Positions 1 to 8,268 of a DNA stretch of 64,000 nt are shown here, one piece after another. This DNA comes from Proteiniphilum sp. X52 (GTDB lineage: Bacteria > Bacteroidota > Bacteroidia > Bacteroidales > Dysgonomonadaceae), in the NCBI RefSeq assembly GCF_003712195.1, contig NZ_RDSD01000018.1, positions 24,615 to 88,614 on the forward strand, written 5' to 3'. The first letter of the stretch is position 1. Each line of letters opens with the position of its first letter. The position numbers and the translations under genes were made by a program. The notes under the pieces were generated by a model. The model was not told where the DNA came from and did not search any database. It was given only the letters and a program-made list of their open reading frames with translations.

Positions 1-428
1 ACGACGAAGGATACGATGTTTCCGTCGGATCAAGGTACTGCACCGGCGTGAACGTGGTGAACTGGCCGATGGGGCGTGTGCTGATGTCTTTCTTTGCATC
101 CAAATACGTGCGTTTTGTTACCCGGCTGAATGTGAAAGATACGACTGCCGGTTTTGTCTGTTACCGGAGAAAAGTATTGGAAACCATTGATCTTGACCGT
201 GTCAAGTTCAAAGGATATGCGTTTCAGATTGAAATGAAATATACGGCACATGTGCTCGGATTCAGGATCAAAGAGGTGTCGGTGATCTTTGTGAACAGGA
301 GGCTCGGTGCCTCAAAAATGAATTCGAGCATTTTCGGCGAGGCATTTTTCGGTGTGATCGATCTGCGCTGGCGTAAAATTACCGGGAAAATAAAACCCCA
401 TCCCGAACGAATGGCCCACACATCATGA
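1..428 (+). CDS. Polyprenol-phosphate mannosyltransferase-like glycosyltransferase, C-terminal part
   Basis: The reading frame is open from base 3, so the gene starts before the window. It has the GT-A family 2 layout of dolichyl/polyprenyl-phosphate mannosyltransferases: a GSRY motif, a conserved DTTAGFVCYRRKVL stretch, then GYAFQIEMKY and a basic tail (RRLGASKMN). These enzymes move mannose from GDP-mannose to a polyprenyl-phosphate carrier at the inner face of the cytoplasmic membrane. No C-terminal membrane segments follow, so this is the short soluble DPM1 type. Its TGA stop overlaps the ATG of the next gene by four bases, which suggests translational coupling with dihydroorotase. The sugar specificity cannot be read from the sequence. 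Confidence 0.85.
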   Translation, partial: DEGYDVSVGSRYCTGVNVVNWPMGRVLMSFFASKYVRFVTRLNVKDTTAGFVCYRRKVLETIDLDRVKFKGYAFQIEMKYTAHVLGFRIKEVSVIFVNRRLGASKMNSSIFGEAFFGVIDLRWRKITGKIKPHPERMAHTS

Positions 429-1765
429 TTCTTATCCACAAAGCTACCATAATCAATGAGGGAAGCAGCTTTCCCGGATCCCTGCTTCTGGAAGGTGATC
501 GTATTTCCCGTGTTTTCAGGGAAGAAGTGCCGGAAGCGGTATTGAATGCTTGTCGCGAGGTGATCGATGCCCGCGGTTTGTGGCTGATGCCGGGTGTGAT
601 CGACGACCAGGTGCATTTCCGGGACCCGGGATTGACCCATAAAGGAGATATTCACACGGAAAGCCGCGCGGCGGTGGCGGGAGGAGTGACCTCCTATATG
701 GAAATGCCCAATACCCATCCGCAGACGGTCACATGGGACGCCCTTTGCCAAAAGATGGAGCTGGCTGCCCGAAAATCGGTCGCCAATTTCTCATTTTACC
801 TGGGAGCTACCAATGATAATATGGCGGAACTGAGAAAAGCGGATCTTAAAAAGATTTGCGGAGTGAAAGTCTTTATGGGTTCTTCCACCGGAAATATGCT
901 GGTTGATAACGATAAAGCCCTCCAACGGATCTTTGCCGAAGTCGATACGCTGATCGCTACCCATTGTGAGAAAGAAGAGATCATCCGGAAAAATATCGAT
1001 ACTTATAAAAAAGAGCACGGAGAGTTTATTCCCGTCAAATATCATCCGCTGATCCGCAGTGCGGAAGCATGTTATCAATCGTCGGCACATGCCGTGGAAC
1101 TGGCTGACAAATATGGTGCAAAGCTGCATGTGCTGCATCTCTCCACTGCCCGCGAACTGAGCCTTTTTGATACGAAACCGTTGGGAGAGAAGAAGATCAC
1201 GGCGGAAGCATGCGTGCATCATCTCTGGTTTTCCGATGGTGATTATGAAAGGCTGGGGACACGGATCAAGTGGAATCCTGCCATAAAGACAGCGGAAGAC
1301 AGGGATGCCTTGCGGGAAGGATTGAAAACCGGTAAGCTCGATGTGGTGGCTACCGATCATGCGCCCCACTTGTTGAGCGAGAAAGAGGGTGGGGCGTTGC
1401 AGGCGGCCTCAGGAGGGCCGCTGGTGCAACATTCGCTTCAGGTGATGCTTGAGCTGGCGAGAAAAGGACTCTATACCAAGGAGCTGGTGGCGGAAAAGAT
1501 GTGTCATGCGCCGGCGCAACTCTTTCAGGTGCACAAAAGAGGTTATATCAGAGAAGGTTATTATGCTGACCTTGTACTGATAGATCCTTCCACGCCATAT
1601 ACCGTCACTCCGGAAACCCTTTTCTACAAATGCGGCTGGTCGCCTTTTGAAGGTGAGACCTTTGGTTGTTCCATCCATGCCACTTTTGTCAACGGCAATA
1701 TTGTTTACCGGAACGGGGTTGTGACCGAAGGTCTGTTTGGAAAAGCGCTTGAATTCGACAAGTGA
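425..1765 (+). CDS. pyrC: Dihydroorotase (type I)
   Basis: This 446-residue amidohydrolase closes carbamoyl-aspartate to dihydroorotate, the third step of pyrimidine synthesis. Visible signatures are DDQVHFRDPG near residue 60, EMPNT near 94, THCEKEE near 180, HVLHLSTA near 235 and ATDHAPH near 313. This matches the dihydroorotase/allantoinase superfamily metal site. The classical HxH pair after strand 1 reads Q-x-H here. I recall the same in other Bacteroidales dihydroorotases, but could not check it. The length is normal for the type I class. The ATG overlaps the preceding stop (ATGA). Confidence 0.93.
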   Translation: MILIHKATIINEGSSFPGSLLLEGDRISRVFREEVPEAVLNACREVIDARGLWLMPGVIDDQVHFRDPGLTHKGDIHTESRAAVAGGVTSYMEMPNTHPQTVTWDALCQKMELAARKSVANFSFYLGATNDNMAELRKADLKKICGVKVFMGSSTGNMLVDNDKALQRIFAEVDTLIATHCEKEEIIRKNIDTYKKEHGEFIPVKYHPLIRSAEACYQSSAHAVELADKYGAKLHVLHLSTARELSLFDTKPLGEKKITAEACVHHLWFSDGDYERLGTRIKWNPAIKTAEDRDALREGLKTGKLDVVATDHAPHLLSEKEGGALQAASGGPLVQHSLQVMLELARKGLYTKELVAEKMCHAPAQLFQVHKRGYIREGYYADLVLIDPSTPYTVTPETLFYKCGWSPFEGETFGCSIHATFVNGNIVYRNGVVTEGLFGKALEFDK

Positions 1766-1782
1766 GAAAACATTCAAACAAG

Positions 1783-1814
1783 TTTGTCTTTTCTCCCGGC
1801 TTTCACTATTTTTG
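1783..1814 (+). promoter_or_regulatory. Bacteroidetes-type promoter for the GT-B gene
   Basis: A TTTG at 1783-1786 lies 20 bp before TATTTTTG at 1807-1814. This fits the Bacteroidetes housekeeping pattern of -33 TTTG and -7 TAnnTTTG. The GTG start of the next gene follows about 32 bp downstream. The stretch after the -33 box (CTTTTCTC-CGGCTTTCAC) is nearly the same as in the recO promoter. Confidence 0.6.
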
Positions 1815-1845
1815 TACTGAAGTTCCTATTTAAAAATCTTGACGA

Positions 1846-2940
1846 GTGAGGTTTCTGTTTACTGTGCAGGGTGAGGGGAGAGGCCATTTTACACAGGCAC
1901 TTTCCCTGGCTGCCGTACTTCGTAAGCATGGCCACGAGGTGGTTGCCGTGCTGATCGGGAAAAGTGATTCCAGGCAAATCCCCGCTTTCTTCATCGACAA
2001 GATCGGAGCGCCCCTCTTTGAGTTTGATAGTCCCAGTTTCACCTCCTTCTATAAGCAGAAACGTCCCAATATCCTGGTCAGCATGGCGAATAATATCTCC
2101 CGCCCGTTTGTCTTCAAGGACAGCCTGCAATTTATCAAACACAAAATTGAGGAGTTGAAACCCGATAGGGTGATCAATTTCTATGAGATGATCACCGGTA
2201 TGGCGTATGGTGTCTACCGTTTCGACAAGAGAATGGGAATAGAGATGATTACCATCGCGCACCAGTATGTCTTGCTCAATCCCCATTATAAGACGACTGC
2301 CGAACAGGACGTGAAATTCTATTTTCTTCGAATGCTTTCCAAAATCACTTCTACACGGGCATCTAAGATTTTGGCTCTCTCTTTCAGGGATATGCCGGGC
2401 TCGAAAAAGAATAGGATTGTCACCGTTCCTCCTTTATTGCGGTCCGAGGTATTTGAAGTGGAACCTGCCAAAGGTGATTATATTCACGGTTATATGCTGA
2501 ATGCCGGTTACTTCGACGAGCTGTTGGAGTGGCACACACAACATCCCGCCATTCCTTTGCGTTTTTTTTGGGATAAGAAAGATGCGGAAGAGGTGACGCT
2601 TGTCGACGATAACTTCTCGTTGCATAAGTTGAACGACAAGAGTTTTTTGCAAAGTATGGCCGGCTGTATGGGATATGCTACCACCTCGGGGTTTGAATCT
2701 CTATGCGAAGCGCTTTATTACCGGAAACCCGCCCTTATGGTGCCCGTTCATGTGGAGCAGGAGTTCAACGCCTACGACGCGAGCCTCTCGGGTGTGGGTG
2801 TTTCGGCCAAGAAGTTCAAATTGAGCAAGTTGATCGAATTTATACCCCACTATGCACCCGATGAGCATTTCAGGGAATGGGTTCACCAGGCAGAAGAGCG
2901 GTTTATCCGCGAGATTGCAGACCCCAAGAACAAAGATTAA
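1846..2940 (+). CDS. GT-B fold glycosyltransferase (MurG/GT28-like)
   Basis: This 364-residue protein begins with a GTG codon. Its N-terminal motif VQGEGRGHFTQALSLA is a nucleotide-sugar glycosyltransferase G-loop (GxGHxxx) of the MurG/MJ1255 type. Near residue 270 it has CMGYATTSGFESLCEAL followed by PALMVPVHVEQEFNA, the usual donor-binding end (G-T-x-E-x-x, P, EQ-x-NA). It probably transfers a sugar in envelope glycan or glycolipid synthesis. No signal peptide or membrane span is seen. A good promoter lies 32 bp upstream, so it is transcribed apart from pyrC. Substrate unknown. Confidence 0.75.
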   Translation: MRFLFTVQGEGRGHFTQALSLAAVLRKHGHEVVAVLIGKSDSRQIPAFFIDKIGAPLFEFDSPSFTSFYKQKRPNILVSMANNISRPFVFKDSLQFIKHKIEELKPDRVINFYEMITGMAYGVYRFDKRMGIEMITIAHQYVLLNPHYKTTAEQDVKFYFLRMLSKITSTRASKILALSFRDMPGSKKNRIVTVPPLLRSEVFEVEPAKGDYIHGYMLNAGYFDELLEWHTQHPAIPLRFFWDKKDAEEVTLVDDNFSLHKLNDKSFLQSMAGCMGYATTSGFESLCEALYYRKPALMVPVHVEQEFNAYDASLSGVGVSAKKFKLSKLIEFIPHYAPDEHFREWVHQAEERFIREIADPKNKD

Positions 2941-2941
2941 T

Positions 2942-3055
2942 TCAATTTGTATGGGTTTGTTTGATACTGCTTTCCACTTGTAGCTGATCCCTTAGTATTT
3001 TATTTTCTTCCTTCAGGTCACTAATCTCTTTTTCATGCTGAATTAGGTAAATGGG
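2942..3055 (-). pseudogene. Relic: C-terminal coiled coil of a lost protein
   Basis: The minus strand keeps an open tail of about 37 codons that ends at a TGA (2942-2944) and reads LIQHEKEISDLKEENKILRD. It is a leucine-rich, Glu/Lys-rich heptad coil of the kind found at the end of many Bacteroidales XRE-family regulators. An in-frame stop at 3056-3058 and the Fic gene just beyond remove the rest. It looks like the remains of a gene cut away when the Fic gene arrived. The link to XRE regulators is inference. Confidence 0.35.
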
Positions 3056-3081
3056 TCATCATTCAAAGCAAGAATTAAACA

Positions 3082-3966
3082 ATGAGCAATAACAGCAAAA
3101 TATCCATCCGTTTTTTCAACGACTGCGAAGTTCGTGCCGTTTGGGACGAGGAAAACAACAAATGGTGGTTTAATGTTGTAGATATAGTTGCTGTACTTTA
3201 CGGTCAAGAAGACTATACAAAGGCAAGTAATTATTGGCGCTGGTTGAAGCGCAAATTTATCAAAGAACAAAATCAACTTGTGAGTGCCACTCACAGTTTC
3301 AAATTCACGGCACGAGATGGGAAGAAACGTTCAGCCGACACTCTTGATAGTGAAGGGGTTATTGCATTGGCGAAGCATTTCCCAAACACCAAAGCAGTAG
3401 AATTTCTTGATTGGTTCACGTATAGCGATAATAGCATTGACGGACAAAGCAAGAAAAAAGCATATTCCTTTTTTGAAAATAACTTGATTGCTAATGAAGA
3501 AATCGGCACAACCAAAAGCCTACAACAAATCCACGCCTACCTTTTCGGCGGACTTTACGACTTTGCCGGACAGATAAGACAAAAGAATATTTCGAAAGGC
3601 GGTTTTCAATTTGCCGTGGCGCACTTTTTAGGCAACACGTTGAGACAAATTGAGCAGATGCCCGAAAACAATTTCGAGGAAATTGTAGATAAATACATTG
3701 AGATGAACCTTGCGCATCCGTTTATGGAAGGCAACGGACGCAGTACCCGAATTTGGTTGGATTTGATTCTTAAAAAACGATTGGAACGACGCGTGGATTG
3801 GAGTAAAATCAGCAAAAAAGATTACCTGAACGCTATGGTTAAAAGTTCCACAAACAGCGTCCAGTTAAAAGAATTACTTCGCAATGCCCTTACGGATGAA
3901 ATAAACAGTCGCGAAATGTTTATGAAAGGCATAGACTACTCGTATTATTACGAGGAAAATGAATGA
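3082..3966 (+). CDS. Bro-N/Fic fusion protein (protein AMPylase-like)
   Basis: This 294-residue protein has two parts. Residues 1-115 resemble a Bro-N (phage antirepressor/KilA-type) domain, with [12 protein letters not shown] near 28-39 and [14 protein letters not shown] near 84-97. Residues 125-294 form a Fic domain with the complete catalytic motif [12 protein letters not shown] at 212-223, so AMP transfer to a target hydroxyl is likely. The C-terminus ends SYYYEENE (287-294). This resembles the class III inhibitory motif (S/T)xxxE(G/N) of the NmFic type, with E where G or N is usual. The autoinhibitory Glu is then built in, and no separate antitoxin gene is needed or seen. It stands alone beside a gene relic, which suggests acquisition. 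It converges with the GH92 gene. Confidence 0.82.
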   Translation: MSNNSKISIRFFNDCEVRAVWDEENNKWWFNVVDIVAVLYGQEDYTKASNYWRWLKRKFIKEQNQLVSATHSFKFTARDGKKRSADTLDSEGVIALAKHFPNTKAVEFLDWFTYSDNSIDGQSKKKAYSFFENNLIANEEIGTTKSLQQIHAYLFGGLYDFAGQIRQKNISKGGFQFAVAHFLGNTLRQIEQMPENNFEEIVDKYIEMNLAHPFMEGNGRSTRIWLDLILKKRLERRVDWSKISKKDYLNAMVKSSTNSVQLKELLRNALTDEINSREMFMKGIDYSYYYEENE

Positions 3967-3988
3967 TTAAAGTGTCCTTTTTCAAACT

Positions 3989-6277
3989 TTAAAAGTTGAG
4001 TGAAGGGGGAATAGAATCATCCGAAGAGGCCCATTGTTTGTTAGGTGTATTTCCCATTTCAAAGATTAGTTTGCCACCACGGATAATATCATTGTGGTGA
4101 ATATAACTTTTATTATAAGGCTCTCCATTGAATGTGGCAGATTGAATGTAAATATTTTCCTTATTGAAATTATCCGCCTGAATGATAAACTTCTTACCAT
4201 CCTCCATCGTTATTGAACTTTTTTCAAACGACGGACTTCCTATTACATAATAAGGCGTTCCCGGACAAACAGGATAAAACCCCAGCATACTAAATACCAG
4301 CCATGCGGACATCTGTCCGGCATCTTCATTACCGGATAATCCATCTGGACTTATAAGATATTCATTTTCAATGATTTCGTGGATCCATTTTTGAGTTTTC
4401 CAAGGTTCCTGCACATATGCATAAAGATAAGCAATATGATGTCCGGGCTCATTTCCATGCCAATAATGACCACCTTCGAAAAATTTGTCGAGTTGGTTTG
4501 TAAATCGTTTTTTTCCTCCTATATGGTCTATAAGACCTGCCACATCCTGCGGTACATACCATGTGTAATGATAGGGTGTTCCTTCACAGATAAACGGGGC
4601 GAAGGCAAAAGGGTTGAAAGGTTCGATCCAACGTCCGTCACTATGGCGACCGCGGGCATATCCTGTTTCAGGATCAATTACATTTTTGTAATTAAGCGCC
4701 CTTTCTTTAAGTTGAGTGTAATCATTTGCCTTATTTAATTTTTTAGCCACTTGTGATAAGACAAAGTCATCATAAGCATATTCCAATGTTCTTGATACCT
4801 GTTCTTGTTTATGGAATGCGTCTTTTACCGGATCTTCCAGGGGTATGTAATTATGTTTCAGATAGGATTCCATTGCCCGTCTGCCTTTTCCATCGCGGTA
4901 ACTTGTTGAATCTGTATTAATGTCAAAAGCATTTTTGCGCATAACCTCATATGCTTCTTCATAATCAAATCCGGGTGTGTCTTTTATGATGGCATCACCA
5001 ATCATAGAAATGCAATGATCACCAATCATGGCGGCTGTATAGCTATTCCATGACGGAAAGATAGGCAGCCATCCGCCTTGCTTGGCTTTCAGAACAAGAG
5101 AATTGGCCATGTGTCCGTTACGGGTTGGATGAAGGAGGGAAAATAATGGATGTACGGCACGATAAGTGTCCCATTGTGAAAAATCGCAATAATACTCCCC
5201 ATCTTCTATCGTCAAAATCGATTCTGCGCCATCAAATTTCGGGTAAGTCCCATCGACATCACTAAATACGCGTGGAAGAAAATGAGTTTCATATAAAGCG
5301 GTGTAAAATTTTATTTTATTCTCGTGAATGTTGCTTTCTATTTCAATTTTCCCTAATGTTTTATTCCAAATATCTGAAGATTGCTGCCTGACACTATTAA
5401 AATCCCAATGCGGAATTTCAGCCTGGAGATTTTTTCTCGCATTTTCAATATTGGTAAAAGATGTTCCGATCTTTACTCCGATTTTTTTTGATTTTGAGGT
5501 GGAGAGCTTAATCCATGCTCCAATAGGATAATCATCTCCCTTGGCTTCCCTTTTTCCTTTATGACTATTTTTCCCCTCCCATATTCCGAACTCTTCAATA
5601 TCATCATTCAACTGGATTACAAAGTGACCCGAAAAACCAGCGGGCATACCATATCCCTGATATATCCTGTGAACCGGGTTATATCCTATAATTTCTTTTT
5701 TCTCAGGATTTATTTTGATATAAGCTAATCCCTCATCACTGTTGGGTTCAATAACAATATAATGGTTTCCTTCTTGCCTGAAGTCAAATTGCATAATTCC
5801 GGAACGCGATAATCCTGTGATTTCTGCTTTAATATTATAATCTTTCAGCTCTACAGAATAATACGAGGGAGTAGCAGTTTCATCTTCATGTGAGAAAGCC
5901 GATGCTCGTGCGGCCGGATCAAGTTCAAGAATATTATTCAGGGGCATAATGGTTACGCTTCCATAATCCTGGGTACAAGATCCATTCATCCAGTGACTGG
6001 CTCTGAAGCCCTGGAAATGGGATTGAAAATAATAATAGGGTGGATGGCATTTCTGTTCCGTTGCCTGCGTTTGAGCAACCCAGTTTGTCATTGCGTGAGG
6101 AACTCCCACCGCAGGAGTTACCTGCCCTCGTTCCTCGGTAGAATTTTTATCTTTTCCCTCTACAACTCTTGCATCTGTTCCGATAAGCGGATTTACATAA
6201 TTTTCAAATTGTTGAGAATTTGAAAACTGTGAAATGGATAAATAAAAGATTGCTATAAATAAGATTCTTATTTTCAT
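3989..6277 (-). CDS. Glycoside hydrolase family 92 (alpha-mannosidase)
   Basis: This 762-residue secreted enzyme begins with a signal peptide (MKIRILFIAIFYLSISQFSNS) and then YVNPLIGT, the typical GH92 opening. Further family marks are FRASHWMNGSCTQDYGS near 90-105, CDFSQWDTYRAVHPL mid-protein, GNEPGHHIAYLY, and GNEDAGQMSAWLVFSMLGFYP, which holds the catalytic acidic residues. GH92 members are calcium-dependent exo-alpha-mannosidases acting on N-glycans and mannans. It is the last gene of the sigma/FecR/SusC/SusD locus, so the locus probably targets a mannose-capped glycan. The linkage cannot be predicted. A palindromic element lies 20 bp upstream of the ATG. Confidence 0.93.
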   Translation of the reverse strand: MKIRILFIAIFYLSISQFSNSQQFENYVNPLIGTDARVVEGKDKNSTEERGQVTPAVGVPHAMTNWVAQTQATEQKCHPPYYYFQSHFQGFRASHWMNGSCTQDYGSVTIMPLNNILELDPAARASAFSHEDETATPSYYSVELKDYNIKAEITGLSRSGIMQFDFRQEGNHYIVIEPNSDEGLAYIKINPEKKEIIGYNPVHRIYQGYGMPAGFSGHFVIQLNDDIEEFGIWEGKNSHKGKREAKGDDYPIGAWIKLSTSKSKKIGVKIGTSFTNIENARKNLQAEIPHWDFNSVRQQSSDIWNKTLGKIEIESNIHENKIKFYTALYETHFLPRVFSDVDGTYPKFDGAESILTIEDGEYYCDFSQWDTYRAVHPLFSLLHPTRNGHMANSLVLKAKQGGWLPIFPSWNSYTAAMIGDHCISMIGDAIIKDTPGFDYEEAYEVMRKNAFDINTDSTSYRDGKGRRAMESYLKHNYIPLEDPVKDAFHKQEQVSRTLEYAYDDFVLSQVAKKLNKANDYTQLKERALNYKNVIDPETGYARGRHSDGRWIEPFNPFAFAPFICEGTPYHYTWYVPQDVAGLIDHIGGKKRFTNQLDKFFEGGHYWHGNEPGHHIAYLYAYVQEPWKTQKWIHEIIENEYLISPDGLSGNEDAGQMSAWLVFSMLGFYPVCPGTPYYVIGSPSFEKSSITMEDGKKFIIQADNFNKENIYIQSATFNGEPYNKSYIHHNDIIRGGKLIFEMGNTPNKQWASSDDSIPPSLNF

Positions 6278-6297
6278 GTGATTATTTTATTTCGGCA

Positions 6298-6371
6298 TAT
6301 GGAATTTTTGATTTGCAAAATATTCATTCCCTTGGGGTGTGTAATGATTCTTGTAAACATTTCGGTTTCAT
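6298..6371. repeat. Palindromic leader element, copy at GH92
   Basis: This 74-bp imperfect palindrome has end TATGGAA on the left and GGTTTCAT on the right, and inner arms TTTGCAAAATATTCATT and AATGATTCTTGTAAACAT. Its loop contains CCCTTGGGG. It lies 20 bp upstream of the GH92 start codon and so would be in the mRNA leader. It belongs to a family with copies at 8016-8256, 11756-11830, 13721-13779, 13810-13867 and 37731-37756. Confidence 0.6.
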
Positions 6372-6407
6372 TTAATTATAATGAATTTATGATCAATTCT
6401 ATTCAGG

Positions 6408-6443
6408 AGAAATTGCCAATATAGTTAATTATTGGCAATTTCT
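6408..6443. terminator. Strong hairpin between susD and GH92 genes
   Basis: There are 13-bp perfect arms AGAAATTGCCAAT and ATTGGCAATTTCT around a 10-base loop. The hairpin sits downstream of susD on the minus strand. There is no clean T run, so it may be a weak terminator or an RNA-stabilising 3' hairpin that lowers GH92 expression relative to susCD. Confidence 0.5.
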
Positions 6444-6501
6444 GCCGTATTATTTGGTGAAGATAGAAAATATGGCGGATATGACTAATAAAAAAATACT
6501 A

Positions 6502-7986
6502 TTATTTAGGTTCTATTCTATAATCATTTTGAGTTAACTTAGGATTTACATCAATCTGTTTTTGAGGAATTGGGCAAATAAGATTTGTTTCATTTAAGGA
6601 AAAACCTTTACTCTTCATTACTTCAACAGCCCGACCAGTCCGGATTAAGTCGAACCAGCGATGGTTCTCAAAAGCTAATTCCACCCGGCGTTCTTGTTCA
6701 ATCAACAAAATGAATTCTTCCTTGCTGGCCGTATATAAATCTACAGGACTAGATTCTGTCGTCTGGTAACCAAATCCGCGTCTTCTGGTCATATTCAGAT
6801 AATTGCACGCCTGGGCGGTTTTTCCATTCATATTAAGAGCTTCTGCATACATTAATACCACATCAGAATATCGTATTACAGGATAATTGTTGCTTGCATC
6901 GTTATTCTGATAAGGGACATCCATGAATTTGCTGATATAACGGGAGTCTACCCACTCACCGTCCTTGCGGTTATCATAATACCCTAAAGCCATTGAAAAA
7001 TCGCGACGCAAATCACCTTCCTCAAAAGCATTATAAATATCCATTTCCGGGATATTATTTCCTCCGGTACTTCCTACTGCAACAACATTCGTCCCGGAGT
7101 TCTCAGGAGCAAAATTATTGGCAAAGTTTGAACCTTCACCGTATCCTCCTTTCAGATATTGTATCTCAAACACACCTTCTCTGCTGTTATGATTTACAGG
7201 ACTAAAAACACTTTTGTATCCGTCGATATTCAGGCTGCCGGCTGTATTTTCCAAAAGGGCATAGATGCCACTATTTATCACTTCACCCAAAACTAACTCT
7301 GCTTCTTCATATCGGTGTAAAGTCAGGTAAATCTCTCCTAAAAGAGCTTTGGCCGCACCTTTTGTGGCACGTCCGCTTTCTTCCGGAGGATAAGAATCGG
7401 AAAGATTTTGTGCCGCTTCTTTTAAGTCTGCAATTATTTGATTATAAATATTCTCTTTCAAATCCCTTGAATAATCATAGGCTTCACTAATGGTTATTTC
7501 TTTTAGTACAAGTGGGACATCTCCATACACACGAACAAGATTGAAATACATCAATGAACGAATAAATTTACACTCTAACTTATATTGTGTTGCAAGTGCT
7601 TCATTCATATCAATACCATCAATTCTTCCCAGTACCGTATTGGCCCTGTTGATCACATTGTAGGCTGCAGCCCAAAAACTGCTTATATAACTATTTTGGG
7701 TGTCAATATAGAACTGATCGAATTCATTTTGACTAGTAACTGAACCGGAAAGTTGGTTGCGTGTGTTGTCAGAAGGAATTTCAGCAAACACGTACCAATT
7801 ACCATAAATATCCGATTCTTGTAATCCGGAATAAATCCCATTTACTGCGGATGTTATATCATCGGCGGTCTTATAGAAATCATTTTCACTTAAATCTGTT
7901 AAAGGATTCAATTCTAAAAAATCACTGCAAGACCACAACAAGAAAATTGTCAGGACAAAGTTTAGAATAGTATATTTTAGTTTCAT
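6502..7986 (-). CDS. SusD/RagB family glycan-binding lipoprotein
   Basis: This 494-residue surface lipoprotein has a signal ending LLWSC (lipobox Cys near 20) and the SusD opening DFLELNPLTDLSENDFYKT. It also has the TPR-like core (ALATQYKLECKFIRSLMYFNLVRVYGDVPLVL) and the C-terminal block EQERRVELAFENHRWFDLIRTG. It caps the SusC channel and binds the glycan outside the cell. It lies directly after susC and before GH92, so the three are probably one transcript. Confidence 0.95.
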   Translation of the reverse strand: MKLKYTILNFVLTIFLLWSCSDFLELNPLTDLSENDFYKTADDITSAVNGIYSGLQESDIYGNWYVFAEIPSDNTRNQLSGSVTSQNEFDQFYIDTQNSYISSFWAAAYNVINRANTVLGRIDGIDMNEALATQYKLECKFIRSLMYFNLVRVYGDVPLVLKEITISEAYDYSRDLKENIYNQIIADLKEAAQNLSDSYPPEESGRATKGAAKALLGEIYLTLHRYEEAELVLGEVINSGIYALLENTAGSLNIDGYKSVFSPVNHNSREGVFEIQYLKGGYGEGSNFANNFAPENSGTNVVAVGSTGGNNIPEMDIYNAFEEGDLRRDFSMALGYYDNRKDGEWVDSRYISKFMDVPYQNNDASNNYPVIRYSDVVLMYAEALNMNGKTAQACNYLNMTRRRGFGYQTTESSPVDLYTASKEEFILLIEQERRVELAFENHRWFDLIRTGRAVEVMKSKGFSLNETNLICPIPQKQIDVNPKLTQNDYRIEPK

Positions 7987-8058
7987 ATGAATTATTTTAT
8001 TGTTTTATTTCGGTATATGGAACCTTTGATGTGCAAAATATTCACTAAAGTTAGATAT

Positions 8059-8145
8059 TTGAGTCGCCTTCGCTCCTCGATTTTCAATTGAGTCGCCTTC
8101 GCTCCTCGATTTTCAATTGAGTCGCCTTCGCTCCTCGATTTTCAA
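8059..8145. repeat. Three perfect 29-bp tandem repeats
   Basis: The units 8059-8087, 8088-8116 and 8117-8145 are identical (start TTGAGTCGCC, end GATTTTCAA). Unit ends TTGA and TCAA are complementary. They are not separated by spacers, so this is not a CRISPR array. They lie inside the insert that splits the susD leader palindrome. Confidence 0.85.
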
Positions 8146-8146
8146 T

Positions 8147-8203
8147 TCCTCGCTATGGCATAGTCCAAACAAGTTTGTCCTTTGCTCATTGAACTTATCG
8201 GAA
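8147..8203. repeat. Partial copy of the AAGCAAGCTTG dispersed repeat
   Basis: The text CGCTATGGCATAGTCC-AAACAAGTTTGTCCTTTGCTCATT parallels CGCAATGGCATGATCC-AAGCAAGCTTGTCTTCTGCTCATC at 32698-32736. It is degenerate and shorter, and lies in the same insert as the 29-bp repeats. Confidence 0.4.
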
Positions 8204-8268
8204 ATACTCATTCCCTTGGGATGTGTAATGATTCTTGTAAACATGTCGGTTTCATATTCCATGAACTT

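Larger units (their letters stand above)
8016..8256. repeat. Palindromic leader element at susD, split by about 160 bp insert
   Basis: The left half (TATGGAACCTTTGATGTGC to AAAATATTCA, about 8016-8044) and right half (CATTCCCTTGGG to GGTTTCATA, about 8209-8256) are closely similar to the continuous GH92 copy, but are separated by about 160 bp. The insert holds three 29-bp repeats and part of another dispersed repeat. The left half starts 29 bp upstream of the susD start codon. Confidence 0.6.

Noticed and set aside
8059..8145. Three 29-bp repeats as a CRISPR array
   Set aside because: The units are directly adjacent with no spacers, and no cas gene is near.
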